Shown: positions 55,580 through 63,414, counted from the first letter of the stretch. The stretch: DNA of 63,414 bases from Alkalicoccobacillus porphyridii (GCF_007293315.1 NZ_VLXZ01000017.1:1-63414), one strand, 5' to 3'. A program made the numbers and translations. The notes: generated by a model not told the origin, from the sequence alone.

Positions 55580-56028
55580 TCAGATATCTCCTTACAAAGC
55601 ATTTCATAACGTTCGCCCATTGGTTGAAATAGTAAATACCTTTTATCTTCCCCCGCATGACGAATTGTGATATCCAACCGCTGCTCCGGAAGCTGGGGTG
55701 CAATTTTTGAAGCCCATTCAATTACACAGGCTCCCTCTCCATAAAAATATTCATCAAGTCCCAGTTCTTCCTCAAACTCTTCCTCAAGTCGATAGACATC
55801 CATATGGTAGAGCGGTATCCGCCCCCTATACTCTTTAATGATTGTAAAGGTTGGGCTGTTTACGACCTTTTGCACGCCAAGCCCTTTTGCTAACCCTTTT
55901 GTAAAATGGGTTTTCCCAGCGCCTAAATCCCCTTCAAGCGTAATGATGTCCCCGGCATTTAATAATTCTCCCAATCCCTCGGCAAACTGAGTCGTTTGCT
56001 CTGGAGAGTTCATTAGTATCTTATACAT
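55570..56028 (-). CDS. tsaE: t6A biosynthesis ATPase TsaE
   Basis: 152 residues from the ATG at 56026-56028 (MYKILMNSPEQTTQFAEG), preceded by GAAGGTGA; the longer frame starts inside thiL without an SD. Walker A EGDLGAGKTHFTKGL, then NSPTFTIIKEY and HMDVYRLE blocks. It hydrolyses ATP to reset the TsaBD complex. Confidence 0.96.
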   Translation of the reverse strand: MYKILMNSPEQTTQFAEGLGELLNAGDIITLEGDLGAGKTHFTKGLAKGLGVQKVVNSPTFTIIKEYRGRIPLYHMDVYRLEEEFEEELGLDEYFYGEGACVIEWASKIAPQLPEQRLDITIRHAGEDKRYLLFQPMGERYEMLCKEISEWE

Positions 56029-56038
56029 GGCTTCACCT

Positions 56039-57031
56039 TCATTTAAAATGATTATACCCATTTTTCGCTAGAGGCTCTTCACTACCTTCTCTGACTATGT
56101 AAACAAGCTGCTCAGCTTTCTCTCGGACTTCTCCAATTGGCGTGAGAACAATTCCTTTTTTGAGCGCATCTTTGATAAGCTCGTCAAACTCAGTTGAGCT
56201 AACGGTACCGATTAATTGAAAATCTTCTCCACCATTTAAAGCATACTCTACACGTTTACTCACTGAATCGACTGTATCCAATAACGCGTTGTGAAGTGGA
56301 ATAGATTCCTCATTTATATATAACGAGACACCACTAGCCTCAGCAATTTCATGAGACTCACTGGCCAATCCATCACTTATATCATTTAATGCCATTCGTG
56401 TGCATTTTGAAGCAAATAATCGCCCTGCTATTACCTGAGGCTCTGGCTCTTGATGAAGTATCACTAGCTGTTTTTCACTATCTGAGTATTTTCCTGAACG
56501 ACCATGCTTTAATAACAACGCTAGACCAGCAGCTGACGAGCCAATCGTTCCGGTGACAAATATCGTATCGCCAGGTTTTGCCTGGCTCCGGAAGAATTCT
56601 ACCCCTTCTTCTACCTGTCCAATAGCCGTGACAGTAAGGACTAAAGACTCCTTTGCAGAGACCGTGTCTCCCCCAATTAAATCCATCTCATAACGATCAG
56701 AAAGACTGCTCATCCCTTGATAAATCGCCTTCAATTCAGTGTCTGACCAGCTAGATGGGATGGCAACGGATACGAGATAATATCGCGGAATCGCGCCCAT
56801 TGCCGCCAGATCACTTATATTAATAGCCAACGCTTTTTGCCCTATTTGTTCAGGAGATAAGGTTTCTTTTGTAAAATGGATCCCCTCAATCATCGTATCT
56901 AGACAAATAACCTCTCGCATACCCTTTGATGGCCGATAAACAGCGGCATCATCACCAATGCCCATGACCAGGGTGGATTGCTTATATTCTCTTGGCTTAA
57001 TCATATTTATGAATGCAAATTCGTCCTTCAT
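56039..57031 (-). CDS. thiL: Thiamine-monophosphate kinase ThiL
   Basis: 330 residues from the ATG at 57029-57031 with GGGAGG upstream (MKDEFAFINMIKP). Metal/ATP blocks MGIGDDAAVYRP, DTMIEGIHF, AINISDLAAMGAIP and DLIGGDTVSA are all present, as is NDISDGLASE. It phosphorylates thiamine monophosphate to thiamine pyrophosphate. The 3' end lies 10 bp before the tsaE start, so it heads the t6A gene cluster. Confidence 0.97.
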   Translation of the reverse strand: MKDEFAFINMIKPREYKQSTLVMGIGDDAAVYRPSKGMREVICLDTMIEGIHFTKETLSPEQIGQKALAINISDLAAMGAIPRYYLVSVAIPSSWSDTELKAIYQGMSSLSDRYEMDLIGGDTVSAKESLVLTVTAIGQVEEGVEFFRSQAKPGDTIFVTGTIGSSAAGLALLLKHGRSGKYSDSEKQLVILHQEPEPQVIAGRLFASKCTRMALNDISDGLASESHEIAEASGVSLYINEESIPLHNALLDTVDSVSKRVEYALNGGEDFQLIGTVSSTEFDELIKDALKKGIVLTPIGEVREKAEQLVYIVREGSEEPLAKNGYNHFK

Positions 57032-57137
57032 GAGTGAAACCTCCCTCACTCTATTACACATCTTCTATTTATGTTTTAGTTTAGCTAATCTTGCTTTATC
57101 ATACCACAAACTAAGCTTTTCTCATTCCACACAAAAA

Positions 57138-57157
57138 ACCGAAGCATCCGCCTCGGT
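57138..57157 (-). terminator. Terminator of the initiator tRNA gene
   Basis: ACCGA/TCGGT stem with GC-rich loop, followed on the minus strand by T6; it lies 17 bp beyond the tRNA. Confidence 0.75.
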
Positions 57158-57174
57158 TTTTCTGGTAATTGGTA

Positions 57175-57248
<74 letters not shown>

Positions 57249-57503
57249 TCGTTATATAGTTAATGGATGAGGTTATTTCAATTTGTTTCTTCTACAAGTA
57301 TGTACATATTTTAATAATCATATGCGAATTGTTTAGCACATCTTCTATATTAGCACGCTTTAATAAAATGAACAAGCTTTAAATTTGAACATTTTTCAAA
57401 CAAAAATGTTGCATCTTTCAATCTAAGAGAGTATTATTCTATCCATAGCAAAAAAATATGAATATTTTGTGACAGATTCATATTTAAAAAGGAGAGAATC
57501 ATC

Positions 57504-57647
57504 ATGTCATCAGTTAAACAAGCGTTTCGTACAATGCTCCTAACTCCTGCTGCCCTATTATTAACAGTCCTACTTTTACCTGTTTTATTAGTGACAGACG
57601 TACCAATTCTTCAAACATTGATTGAATATATAAACCAAGATCGGTAA
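57504..57647 (+). CDS. Small hydrophobic protein, 47 residues
   Basis: ATG at 57504 with AAGGAGAG upstream. A short polar start (MSSVKQAFRTM) leads into one hydrophobic helix (PAALLLTVLLLPVLLV), then TDVPILQTLIEYINQDR. Predicted single-pass membrane peptide. It stands alone, with a terminator 20 bp past its stop. The 250 bp between it and the tRNA hold nothing I can support. Family not recognised. Confidence 0.6.
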   Translation: MSSVKQAFRTMLLTPAALLLTVLLLPVLLVTDVPILQTLIEYINQDR

Positions 57648-57667
57648 ACCTATACTTTAGAAAAAAA

Positions 57668-57699
57668 AGTAGTGCCCAGCCATTTGAGCGGGTGCTGCT
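57668..57699. terminator. Bidirectional terminator between the small ORF and crcB
   Basis: AGTAGTGCCC/GGGTGCTGCT stem (G-U pairs included), T6 on the plus strand and T8 on the minus. Confidence 0.8.
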
Positions 57700-57702
57700 T
57701 TT

Positions 57703-58071
57703 TTACGCTATAACAGATAGTACATAGTAACCTAATCCATATGTACCGATTGAACCTACAACAGTAATACTGACATACCAAAAAAGCGTCTTCCATTTTT
57801 TGTCTTCTATCAACTTAATTGATTCTAAGCTAAACGTCGAGAACGTTGTGAAAGCACCTAAAAACCAGGTTGTCAAAAGATATTCCATTCCAGTTGGAGA
57901 AGCGTCATACATTGAATGACACAAACCTAATAGCAAAGAGCCGGAAAGATTAATTATAAGAATAGGTATAGGAATTGTTAATGTCCCTTGATAGTGAACC
58001 AACCACAGACTTAGTACATACCTGCAAGCAGCACCCATTCCCCCTGCAACACTAATTAAAATCAATGTCAT
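57703..58071 (-). CDS. crcB: Fluoride channel subunit CrcB/Fluc (second gene)
   Basis: 122 residues, four TM helices. Signatures GGMGAACRYVLS, NLSGSLLLGL and TTWFLGAFTTFSTFSLES match Fluc, with the TFSTFS motif lining the pore. Fluc channels are dual-topology dimers that export fluoride; Bacillus species often carry two adjacent genes that form a heterodimer. The 4-bp ATGA overlap with the upstream gene supports that here. No fluoride riboswitch is visible upstream. Confidence 0.94.
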   Translation of the reverse strand: MTLILISVAGGMGAACRYVLSLWLVHYQGTLTIPIPILIINLSGSLLLGLCHSMYDASPTGMEYLLTTWFLGAFTTFSTFSLESIKLIEDKKWKTLFWYVSITVVGSIGTYGLGYYVLSVIA

Positions 58072-58463
58072 ATTCTTGTCTTCCTTCTTTCACTTAAATA
58101 TGTACCAATCCATATGCCGCAACCACAAGCAGCTACACCAGCAAACATACTGACTGCAACATAAGGAATCATTTCGCTTCCCTTATTAAAAAATTGGATA
58201 GACTCTGCCGCAAAGGTGGACATTGTTGTAAACCCACCACAAAAGCCAACGCCTAAGCCAATACGAATCCATTCCTTTTGCGATTGAATGTATAACCATC
58301 CAGACAAAATACCTAATAATAAACTTCCTGAAAGATTTACAATAAGCGTTACGTTTAACCAATGATCGGTTTGAATCGTCAGTTGTAACAGATATCTTAC
58401 ACACGTTCCGATCGCACCTGCAATCGCCACTGCAGCTATTGTTTTCCATTGCATGTATGTCAC
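58068..58463 (-). CDS. crcB: Fluoride channel subunit CrcB/Fluc (first gene)
   Basis: 131 residues, four TM helices, with GAIGTCVRYLLQ, NLSGSLLLGILSGW and GFCGGFTTMSTFAAES. It overlaps the next crcB by 4 bp. The two proteins are likely opposite-topology partners. The basic tail SERRKTRI may set its orientation. Divergent from mgtC across a short region with an 11-bp inverted repeat. Confidence 0.93.
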   Translation of the reverse strand: MTYMQWKTIAAVAIAGAIGTCVRYLLQLTIQTDHWLNVTLIVNLSGSLLLGILSGWLYIQSQKEWIRIGLGVGFCGGFTTMSTFAAESIQFFNKGSEMIPYVAVSMFAGVAACGCGIWIGTYLSERRKTRI

Positions 58464-58520
58464 CTTTTTTCAGAATTTATAAAGCTCTTTTTAACAGAGC
58501 TACAAAAAGTTATTTGCGGG

Positions 58521-58550
58521 TATGATATGAACAGGGTGATTCATATCATA
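58521..58550. promoter_or_regulatory. Inverted repeat between divergent crcB and mgtC-like genes
   Basis: Perfect 11-bp arms TATGATATGAA/TTCATATCATA with an 8-nt centre, 36 bp before the mgtC-like start and 58 bp before crcB. Probable binding site for a dimeric regulator; protein unknown. Confidence 0.5.
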
Positions 58551-58585
58551 TCATGAACACAATTTCTCTATAGGTGGTATCCAAT

Positions 58586-59290
58586 ATGGACATATTAATT
58601 ATAAAGCTGATTGCTTCACTTATTTCTGGTTTTTTAATTGGTGTAGACCGGCAAATTAAACACAAACCTCTTGGATTAAAAACCAGTATGGTTATTTGTA
58701 TTGCGAGCTGCCTCATCACCATTGTTTCCATCGAGGCTGTTGCTAAATACGCTACTGAGCATACTCCAAATATGGACCCTATGCGCCTTGCAGCACAAAT
58801 TGTTAGCGGGGTTGGTTTTTTAGGGGCAGGTGTTATTTTACGTCGAAGTAATGATGTTATTTCAGGGTTAACGACCGCAGCTATGATCTGGGCTGCTTCA
58901 GGACTCGGCATTGCTATCGGGGCAGGTTTCTTTATTGAAGCAACCTTCGCAGTCATTCTCATTCTAATCGCTATTAATATCATTCCGTCTTTATTTACTG
59001 CAGTGGGCCCTTCATCATTAAGTCAAAAGGACATCCACACAAGAATTGTGATTAGCCCAGAGGGACAAATGAGTACAATCATTGATGCCCTTCAAGTAAA
59101 AGGGAAAACCTTAAGGGAGAAGCGAAAAAAACAACTGACTGTAAGAGATGTGCAAATTAAAGATCTATCTAATGGGAATCAGCAAATGGATATTACACTC
59201 TCTATTCCAAAAGCGATGTACATCACGGACATCTATTATTTAATAAAAGACATCGATTATGTTCAGACGGTGGATGTCGAAAAAAGGTAG
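58586..59290 (+). CDS. MgtC/SapB-family membrane protein
   Basis: 234 residues from the ATG at 58586 (AGGTGG 8 nt upstream); a GTG at 58574 is less well placed. Four to five TM helices with the MgtC blocks SGFLIGVDRQIKHKPLGLKT, ASCLITIVSIEA, AAQIVSGVGFLGAGVILRR and GLTTAAMIWAASGLGIAIG. A soluble C-terminal ACT-like domain (about 150-234) follows. MgtC proteins act in growth at low magnesium and modulate the ATP synthase in some bacteria. Confidence 0.93.
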   Translation: MDILIIKLIASLISGFLIGVDRQIKHKPLGLKTSMVICIASCLITIVSIEAVAKYATEHTPNMDPMRLAAQIVSGVGFLGAGVILRRSNDVISGLTTAAMIWAASGLGIAIGAGFFIEATFAVILILIAINIIPSLFTAVGPSSLSQKDIHTRIVISPEGQMSTIIDALQVKGKTLREKRKKQLTVRDVQIKDLSNGNQQMDITLSIPKAMYITDIYYLIKDIDYVQTVDVEKR

Positions 59291-59351
59291 TGCCTTACGC
59301 CTAAAAACTAGATATACTATACGTATACATCTAGTGATAGGATGGTAGATA

Positions 59352-59978
59352 ATGGAGTTTGTCAAAGAATTAATTGCATCGTATGGGTACTTTGGTATAT
59401 TTTTTGCTCTCGTTGGGGGCATTGTCGGTTTACCCATTCCCGATGAATTATTATTAATTGCAGTTGGTTATTTTGCACAAGCAGGACAGTTACACCTTAT
59501 CCTTGCATTACTCGTCTCCTTGCTTGGCTCAATCATAGGTATATCCATCAGTTATATATTAGGTAAGAGGCTTGGGCTTCCTTTTCTGTTTGCACACGGT
59601 TCAAAGATTTTTTTATCCCGGAAGAAAATTGAACGAGCCCAGACGCTTTTTCAAAAGTATGGTTCCTTCATTTTAATTATTGGCTATTTTATCCCGGGAG
59701 TTAGGCATTTAACCGGTTATATAGCAGGAATCTCTAATATGCCATTCCGGAAATTTTCACTATATGCCTACAGTGGAGCTTTTATCTGGGTACACACCTT
59801 TGTGTTAGCAGGAAACTATATGCAGTGGTGGGATTTACGAAGACTGAATGAATCCATTCTTGCTCATAAGTTTTTATTTGGGAGCATTATCGGATTTATC
59901 ATTATTTCTTCTATTGCTTGTTACGTATTGTATCTAAATCTGAAGAAAAGAAAATTAAATCGACAGTATGATACTTGA
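59352..59978 (+). CDS. DedA-family membrane protein
   Basis: 208 residues with about five hydrophobic segments: YFGIFFALVGGIVGLPIPDELLL, LLGSIIGISISYILGKRLG, then FLSRKKIERAQTLFQKYG, GYFIPGVRHLTGYIAGISNM and FIWVHTFVLAGNYM. The E/P-rich reentrant loop and the F-x-R/PG-x-R-H motif are those of DedA proteins, several of which flip undecaprenyl phosphate or phospholipids. Transcribed with mgtC direction, 61 bp apart; terminator follows. Confidence 0.92.
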   Translation: MEFVKELIASYGYFGIFFALVGGIVGLPIPDELLLIAVGYFAQAGQLHLILALLVSLLGSIIGISISYILGKRLGLPFLFAHGSKIFLSRKKIERAQTLFQKYGSFILIIGYFIPGVRHLTGYIAGISNMPFRKFSLYAYSGAFIWVHTFVLAGNYMQWWDLRRLNESILAHKFLFGSIIGFIIISSIACYVLYLNLKKRKLNRQYDT

Positions 59979-60059
59979 TTGATAATAGGGGCAGACGATT
60001 GAGAATAAACCTTCTCTTTCAAGTCAGTTACAATCAATTATTAATATTCATTATTATGT

Positions 60060-60086
60060 AACAGGTCAATCCTATATTGACCTGTT
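60060..60086 (+). terminator. Terminator of the dedA-like gene
   Basis: Perfect 11-bp stem AACAGGTCAAT/ATTGACCTGTT, 5-nt loop, then CTTTT. Confidence 0.85.
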
Positions 60087-60145
60087 CTTTTAGCTGGGCT
60101 ACACTTAGGGTATAAGCCTTGTTAATAGAGAGAGGAGCTTCTCCC

Positions 60146-60655
60146 ATGCTACCAGATGATTTGACCAATGCCTTAAATAAACAAGTGAACTTTGAGTTCT
60201 ATGCAGCTCATTCATACACAGCCATTGCTGCCTACTTTGCAAATTTAGGATTTAAAGGCTTTCGAAACTTTTTCTTAGTACAAGCCGCTGAAGAACGATT
60301 CCATGCCATGAAAATTTATGACTTCTTAAATGACGTGGGTGAGCGTGTCATCATTGAAACGATGGAACAGCCAAAGAATTTGTTTCAATCCCCACTTGAA
60401 GCAATTGAACATTCTCTTGCTCAAGAGAAGGATGTCACTAAAGCGATCTACAAAATTGCTGACTTGGCAACTGAGCATAAGGAACATGCAACGATGGCTC
60501 TTATGAATTGGTTTGTGGAAGAACAAGTAGAAGAAGAAAGCATGTTTCGGGATATGATCGCTAAAGTAAAACGCATTGACGTGGATAGCAGTGCCTTTGT
60601 TATGCTAGATGCTGAACTTAGTAAGCGTTCGTTTGATCCAGATGAAGAGCACTAG
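60146..60655 (+). CDS. Ferritin
   Basis: 169 residues from the ATG at 60146 (AGAGGAG upstream). Four-helix bundle with ferroxidase residues in NFEFYAAHSYTAIAAYF, QAAEERFHAMKIYDFL and WFVEEQVEEESMFRDM, as in FtnA-type non-haem ferritins. Stores iron as a 24-mer shell. Single gene with a terminator. Confidence 0.94.
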   Translation: MLPDDLTNALNKQVNFEFYAAHSYTAIAAYFANLGFKGFRNFFLVQAAEERFHAMKIYDFLNDVGERVIIETMEQPKNLFQSPLEAIEHSLAQEKDVTKAIYKIADLATEHKEHATMALMNWFVEEQVEEESMFRDMIAKVKRIDVDSSAFVMLDAELSKRSFDPDEEH

Positions 60656-60669
60656 TAATAATTTAAGGA

Positions 60670-60691
60670 ACAGGACGCGATGGCGTTCTGT
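60670..60691 (+). terminator. Terminator of the ferritin gene
   Basis: 9-bp stem ACAGGACGC/GCGTTCTGT, GATG loop, then T7. Confidence 0.9.
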
Positions 60692-60706
60692 TTTTTTGTA
60701 CAATAA

Positions 60707-61312
60707 AAGTCCGAACATAGTGTTCCACCTGATAGCGGCGCTATTGTCAGAGGTGGAGAAACAGATGATCACATTACTGAAGAGTTTCTGATAGAAGAGA
60801 ACGTAGAGAATGCATCTATCAACATTTTAACGAATCATGAACTCTCTAATGTATCGTTAATCTCGCCAGAAGGAAACGAGTACGATGTAATTGATCAATA
60901 TCAGGAAGAAGAACATTCCATCTTTGAAGATGCCTGGACTCATTCCCTTGAACTATCTGATCCTACTAGTGGTAAATGGCAACTAGTATCCTCTTCTTCT
61001 ACTGAATCAGAAAGCTTAGCCTACTTAATGGTTGTAGGCATAGAAGGTGGGGTCTCAGGAAACATTCAGCTTTCCCCCTTTGCAGCACAAGTGCAGCTCG
61101 ATGAAAATATAATTAACGAGTCAGACACAAATTACACCATATATGTTGATGATGAGCTCATAGTAGAAGATGGACAGCAATCCTCACTGCAATTCTATAA
61201 TCATTCAATTTTTACAAAAGATGCAGACAGTCAAACCATCACAATTGACGTAGCTGGAACAACCCAAAATGGCAAAGCATTTGAGCGCACATTTATCAAA
61301 AATAGTAAGTAA
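60707..61312 (+). pseudogene. 5'-truncated gene for a secreted-type protein
   Basis: The frame is open for 201 codons from just after a TAA to TAA at 61312, but has no start codon or RBS at its head. It begins 16 bp past the ferritin terminator. The translated piece includes GGETDDHITEEFLIEENVENA, SLISPEGNEYDVIDQY and SGKWQLVSSS, alternating beta-strand patterns resembling the C-terminal domains of secreted hydrolases, then an immunoglobulin-like end. An internal ATG (61028) lacks an SD. Probably the tail of a gene whose 5' part was deleted. Confidence 0.6.
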
Positions 61313-61334
61313 CCATAAGGAAATCGACAAAAAA

Positions 61335-61369
61335 AAGATCGCGCATCCCTTATTGGAATGCGCGATCTT
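61335..61369 (-). terminator. Terminator after the left 5S rRNA gene
   Basis: 12-bp stem AAGATCGCGCAT/ATGCGCGATCTT, then T6 on the minus strand. Confidence 0.9.
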
Positions 61370-61372
61370 AAT

Positions 61373-61488
61373 GCCCGGCAACGTTCTACTCTCGCAGGGG
61401 GAAGCCCCCAACTACCATTGACGCAGAAGAGCTTAACGGCCGTGTTCGGCATGGGAACGGGTGTGACCTCTTCGCTATTGCCACCGGA
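61373..61488 (-). rRNA. 5S rRNA (left copy)
   Basis: 116 nt, 5' TCCGGTGGCAATAGCGAAG... to ...GAACGTTGCCGGGC 3', with CCGTTCCCATGCCGAACACGG of the 5S loop region. It is identical to the copy at 63005-63120, has its own terminator, and is separated from the 23S/5S unit by the repeat array. Confidence 0.97.
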
Positions 61489-61654
61489 CTTATGTAATCT
61501 TTTCTCTAACACAAAAATTAGAATATCATGCCTATGCCTTCAGCGCAATAGAATTTGCGAAATTTGTCGTAAAAAATCTACTTTTCTACGATTTTTATTG
61601 AAATAAAGGCTAATCGTAGCAGAATCGACAGTCTGGCTCTTAGTTATTTGTGCA

Positions 61655-62915
61655 TTTTTCTTGGTGGTGAGGATTGGGGCCTTAGTAAGGAGGTTCGGGT
61701 CTTGGTAAAACAGATATCTCTCTTGGTGATGGGTGAAAATCGTTCTTGATGACTTGCTTTCCTTTCTTGAAAAAGAAAGGTTCTGCTTATGAACTACATA
61801 GTGAGCTCCTCTTCGGAGTAAGGGGGTCTGGCTCTTGTCTTGGTAAAGCTGGTGTCTCTCTTGGTGATGGGTGTAGGGTTCTTGGTAAGAAGCCCTCGCT
61901 CTTGGTAATGTACATTTTGCTCTTGGTACTAATTGCTTTTTTCTTGGTGGGGTGGTTTTGCTCTTAGTACAAATCGCTTCTTTCTTGGTGAGGTGGTTTT
62001 GCTCTTAGTACAAATCGCTTCTTTCTTGGTGAGGTGGTTTTGCTCTTAGTACAAATCGCTTCTTTCTTGGTGAGGTGGTTTTGCTCTTGGTATTGTGCTC
62101 ATTGTTCTTGGTAATGGAGGTAGTCTTCTTGATGATGGGCTTTTCTTTCTTGGTAAAGAAGGTTCTGCTTATGAACTTGATAGTGAGCTCCTTTTTGGAG
62201 TAAGGCGGTGGACTTCTTCTTGATAAATTTGTTTTCCTCTTGGTTTGAAGTAGATTCTTCTTGGTACGGCTCTCCCGCTCTTGGAAAAACAGGTATCCCT
62301 CTTGGTGATGGGTGGATGGTTCTTGATAAGACGTCCTTGCTCTTGGTAATGTACATTTTGCTCTTGGTACTAATCGCTTCTTTCTTGGTAGGGTGGTTTT
62401 GCTCTTGGTATGGTGCTCATTGTTCTTGGTAATGGAGGTAGCCTTCTTGATGATGGGCTTTTCCTTCCTGGTAAAGAAGGTTCTGCTTACGAACTTAGTA
62501 CTGAGCTCCTCTTTGGAGTAAGGCTATGGACTTCTTCTTGGTAAATTTGTTTTCCTCTTGGTGCGGAGTGGATTCTTCTTGGTAAGGTATTCTTGCTCTT
62601 GGTAAAACTGGTCTCTCTCTTGGTGATGGGTGTATAGTTCTTGGTAAGAAGCCCTCGCTCTTGGTAATGTACATTTTGCTCTTGGTACTAATCGCTTCTT
62701 TCTTGGTAGGGTGGTTTTGCTCTTGGTATGGTGCTTATTGTTCTTGGTGACCGACTTTCTCTTCTTGGTAAAACAGGTTTATGATCATGAACTAAGTGAC
62801 GAGCTCCTGTTTGGAGTAAGACAGTCTGCTTCTTCTTGGTAGATTTGTTTTCCTCTTGGTTTGAAGTAGATTCTTCTTGGTATTGTGCTTAGTGCTCTTG
62901 ATGAGTCGCTTTCCC
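61655..62915 (+). repeat. Phased array of TCTTGGTA-type words, about 20.6-bp period, roughly 60 copies
   Basis: The word CTTGGT (variants CTTAGT, CTTGAT) begins at, for example, 61860, 61881, 61901, 61922, 61943, 61963, 61984, 62004, 62025, 62045, 62066, 62086, 62107, 62128, 62149: steps of 20 or 21. Four longer units of about 300-380 bp, marked by GGTTCTGCTTATGAAC and GAGCTCCT-TTTGGAGTAAG, are nested in it. It lies between the two 5S genes and contains no convincing gene. Confidence 0.9.
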
Positions 62916-62962
62916 TTCTCCGTACAATCAAATGCCTTCCCATCTCTTCATAATCCACACAC

Positions 62963-63000
62963 AAGAAAACCACCCATTCGAAGGAATGGATGGTTTTCTT
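62963..63000 (-). terminator. Terminator after the right 5S rRNA gene
   Basis: 17-bp stem AAGAAAACCA-CCATTC/GAATGG-TGGTTTTCTT with a 4-nt loop, immediately after the 5S; T-rich end on the minus strand. Confidence 0.8.
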
Positions 63001-63004
63001 TAGT

Positions 63005-63120
63005 GCCCGGCAACGTTCTACTCTCGCAGGGGGAAGCCCCCAACTACCATTGACGCAGAAGAGCTTAACGGCCGTGTTCGGCATGGGAACGGGTGTGACC
63101 TCTTCGCTATTGCCACCGGA
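63005..63120 (-). rRNA. 5S rRNA (right copy, in the rRNA operon)
   Basis: 116 nt, identical to the left copy, located 235 nt after the 23S 3' end on the same strand. Confidence 0.97.
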
Positions 63121-63355
63121 CTATGCTGGACGGCCAATCATCGGCGCGCTTCTTCGTCCACTTCGTCTTGTCACGCGGTCACGTATGGGTATACGCTCCC
63201 TTGCTCCAATCCTTGTGTCCTCGAATCACTTGATGCTTGTTGTCCATATGAGAGATTCTCTCAAAACTAAATCGCGCTCCACAGGACGGGAAGGCAAGCG
63301 TACCTGCTTTCCGGTCCTGTTCATGTTGTGCACACACATCTTTTCACCATGATTT
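63121..63355 (-). other. 23S-5S intergenic spacer
   Basis: 235 nt with GC-rich complementary blocks (for example CCTGTCC-type CAGGACGGGAAGGCAAG and CTTTCCGGTCCTG) that can form the processing stem around the 5S. No tRNA is present in it. Confidence 0.7.
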
Positions 63356-63414
63356 TGGATAAGTCCTCGACCGATTAGTATCTGTCCGCTCCATGTGTCG
63401 CCACACTTCCACTC
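63356..63414 (-). rRNA. 23S rRNA, 3' end (partial)
   Basis: The minus strand ends ...ACTAATCGGTCGAGGACTTATCC, the conserved 3' terminus of bacterial 23S rRNA. The rest lies beyond the window. Confidence 0.95.

Noticed and set aside
58464-58585. Fluoride riboswitch before crcB
   Set aside because: I could not find its conserved GGCGAUGG...GCC...CUGAUG-type pattern on either strand; only an inverted repeat and a small hairpin are present.
61358-61512. ORFs over the 5S rRNA genes
   Set aside because: Spurious translation of rRNA; the same peptide appears at both 5S copies.
61746-62432. Small hydrophobic ORFs inside the rRNA-linked array
   Set aside because: They arise from the CTTGGT repeats; the 20/21-bp alternation shifts frame, and there is no SD.
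61655-62915. CRISPR array
   Set aside because: The repeated word is only 6-9 nt with 12-14 nt gaps; no 25-40 nt direct repeat, no uniform spacers and no cas genes.

Overview
The window reads as chromosomal DNA of a low-GC, spore-former-type Bacillaceae (Bacillota). The evidence is gene content and order. Positions 37.3-57.1 kb follow the Bacillus subtilis ydi block in reverse: thiL, tsaE, tsaB, rimI, tsaD, an ABC-F gene, rex, tatA, tatC, then (after an osmoprotectant/RsbR insertion) ydiK, ydiL, groES, groEL. groES has a CIRCE operator. The type VII secretion locus has the yuk gene order. The many strongly acidic secreted and lipoprotein segments would suit an alkaliphile or halotolerant species, but that is inference and the species cannot be named from this sequence.

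Layout. 0-2.5 kb: a secreted leucine-rich-repeat/DUF2252 protein running off the left edge, ending in Pro/Gly 12-residue repeats. 2.7-8.3 kb: surE, fosB, an NAD(P)-binding protein, glutamate dehydrogenase, a HAD phosphatase and several small genes. 8.5-8.9 kb: a gene-free stretch holding a helically phased motif array and a degenerate dispersed repeat. 9-19.2 kb: a complete type VIIb secretion operon (esxA, yukD, essB, essC, esaA, essA) with a strong terminator between esxA and yukD. 19.4-26.7 kb: a SIMPL protein, an MFS transporter, an HpaB-type monooxygenase, a polysaccharide deacetylase, and a MutS2-like ATPase without the Smr nuclease domain. This last gene lies behind a leader with a 7-codon ORF, paired repeats and two terminators. 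27.2-29.1 kb: a GntR/ABC transporter operon. 29.9-33.5 kb: a convergent sugar-acid pair (YjhG-type xylonate dehydratase and a 2-keto-3-deoxy acid dehydratase) with matching operator-like sites.

33.6-37.3 kb: a second phased array, then a decayed integrative element at the 3' end of groEL (att-like direct repeats, truncated FtsK-type ATPase, XRE regulator, lipoprotein, nonsense-split YolD-like gene, integrase C-terminal fragment). 37.3-40.5 kb: groEL-groES and ydiL-ydiK. 41-44.5 kb: an OpuC-type compatible-solute transporter behind a sigma-B-like promoter. 45-48.2 kb: a DoxX gene with a Rex operator, an RsbR paralogue, tatC-tatA and rex. 48.3-57.2 kb: an ABC-F ATPase, a large membrane protein with an alkaline-phosphatase-like domain, a DnaA-box cluster, the t6A-tRNA genes with rimI and thiL, and initiator tRNA-Met. 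57.5-61.3 kb: paired fluoride channel genes, MgtC, DedA, ferritin and a 5'-truncated gene. 61.3-63.4 kb: two identical 5S rRNA genes separated by a 1.25-kb phased repeat array, then the spacer and 3' end of a 23S rRNA.

The most unusual signals are of three kinds. First, three intergenic arrays place a short word every 20-21 bp (two helical turns), although the word differs between arrays. Second, the MutS2-like gene has a leader laid out like antibiotic-inducible attenuators. Third, a family of roughly 200-550 bp dispersed repeats has compensating changes in its outer stem. All calls come from reading the sequence; no database search was possible.
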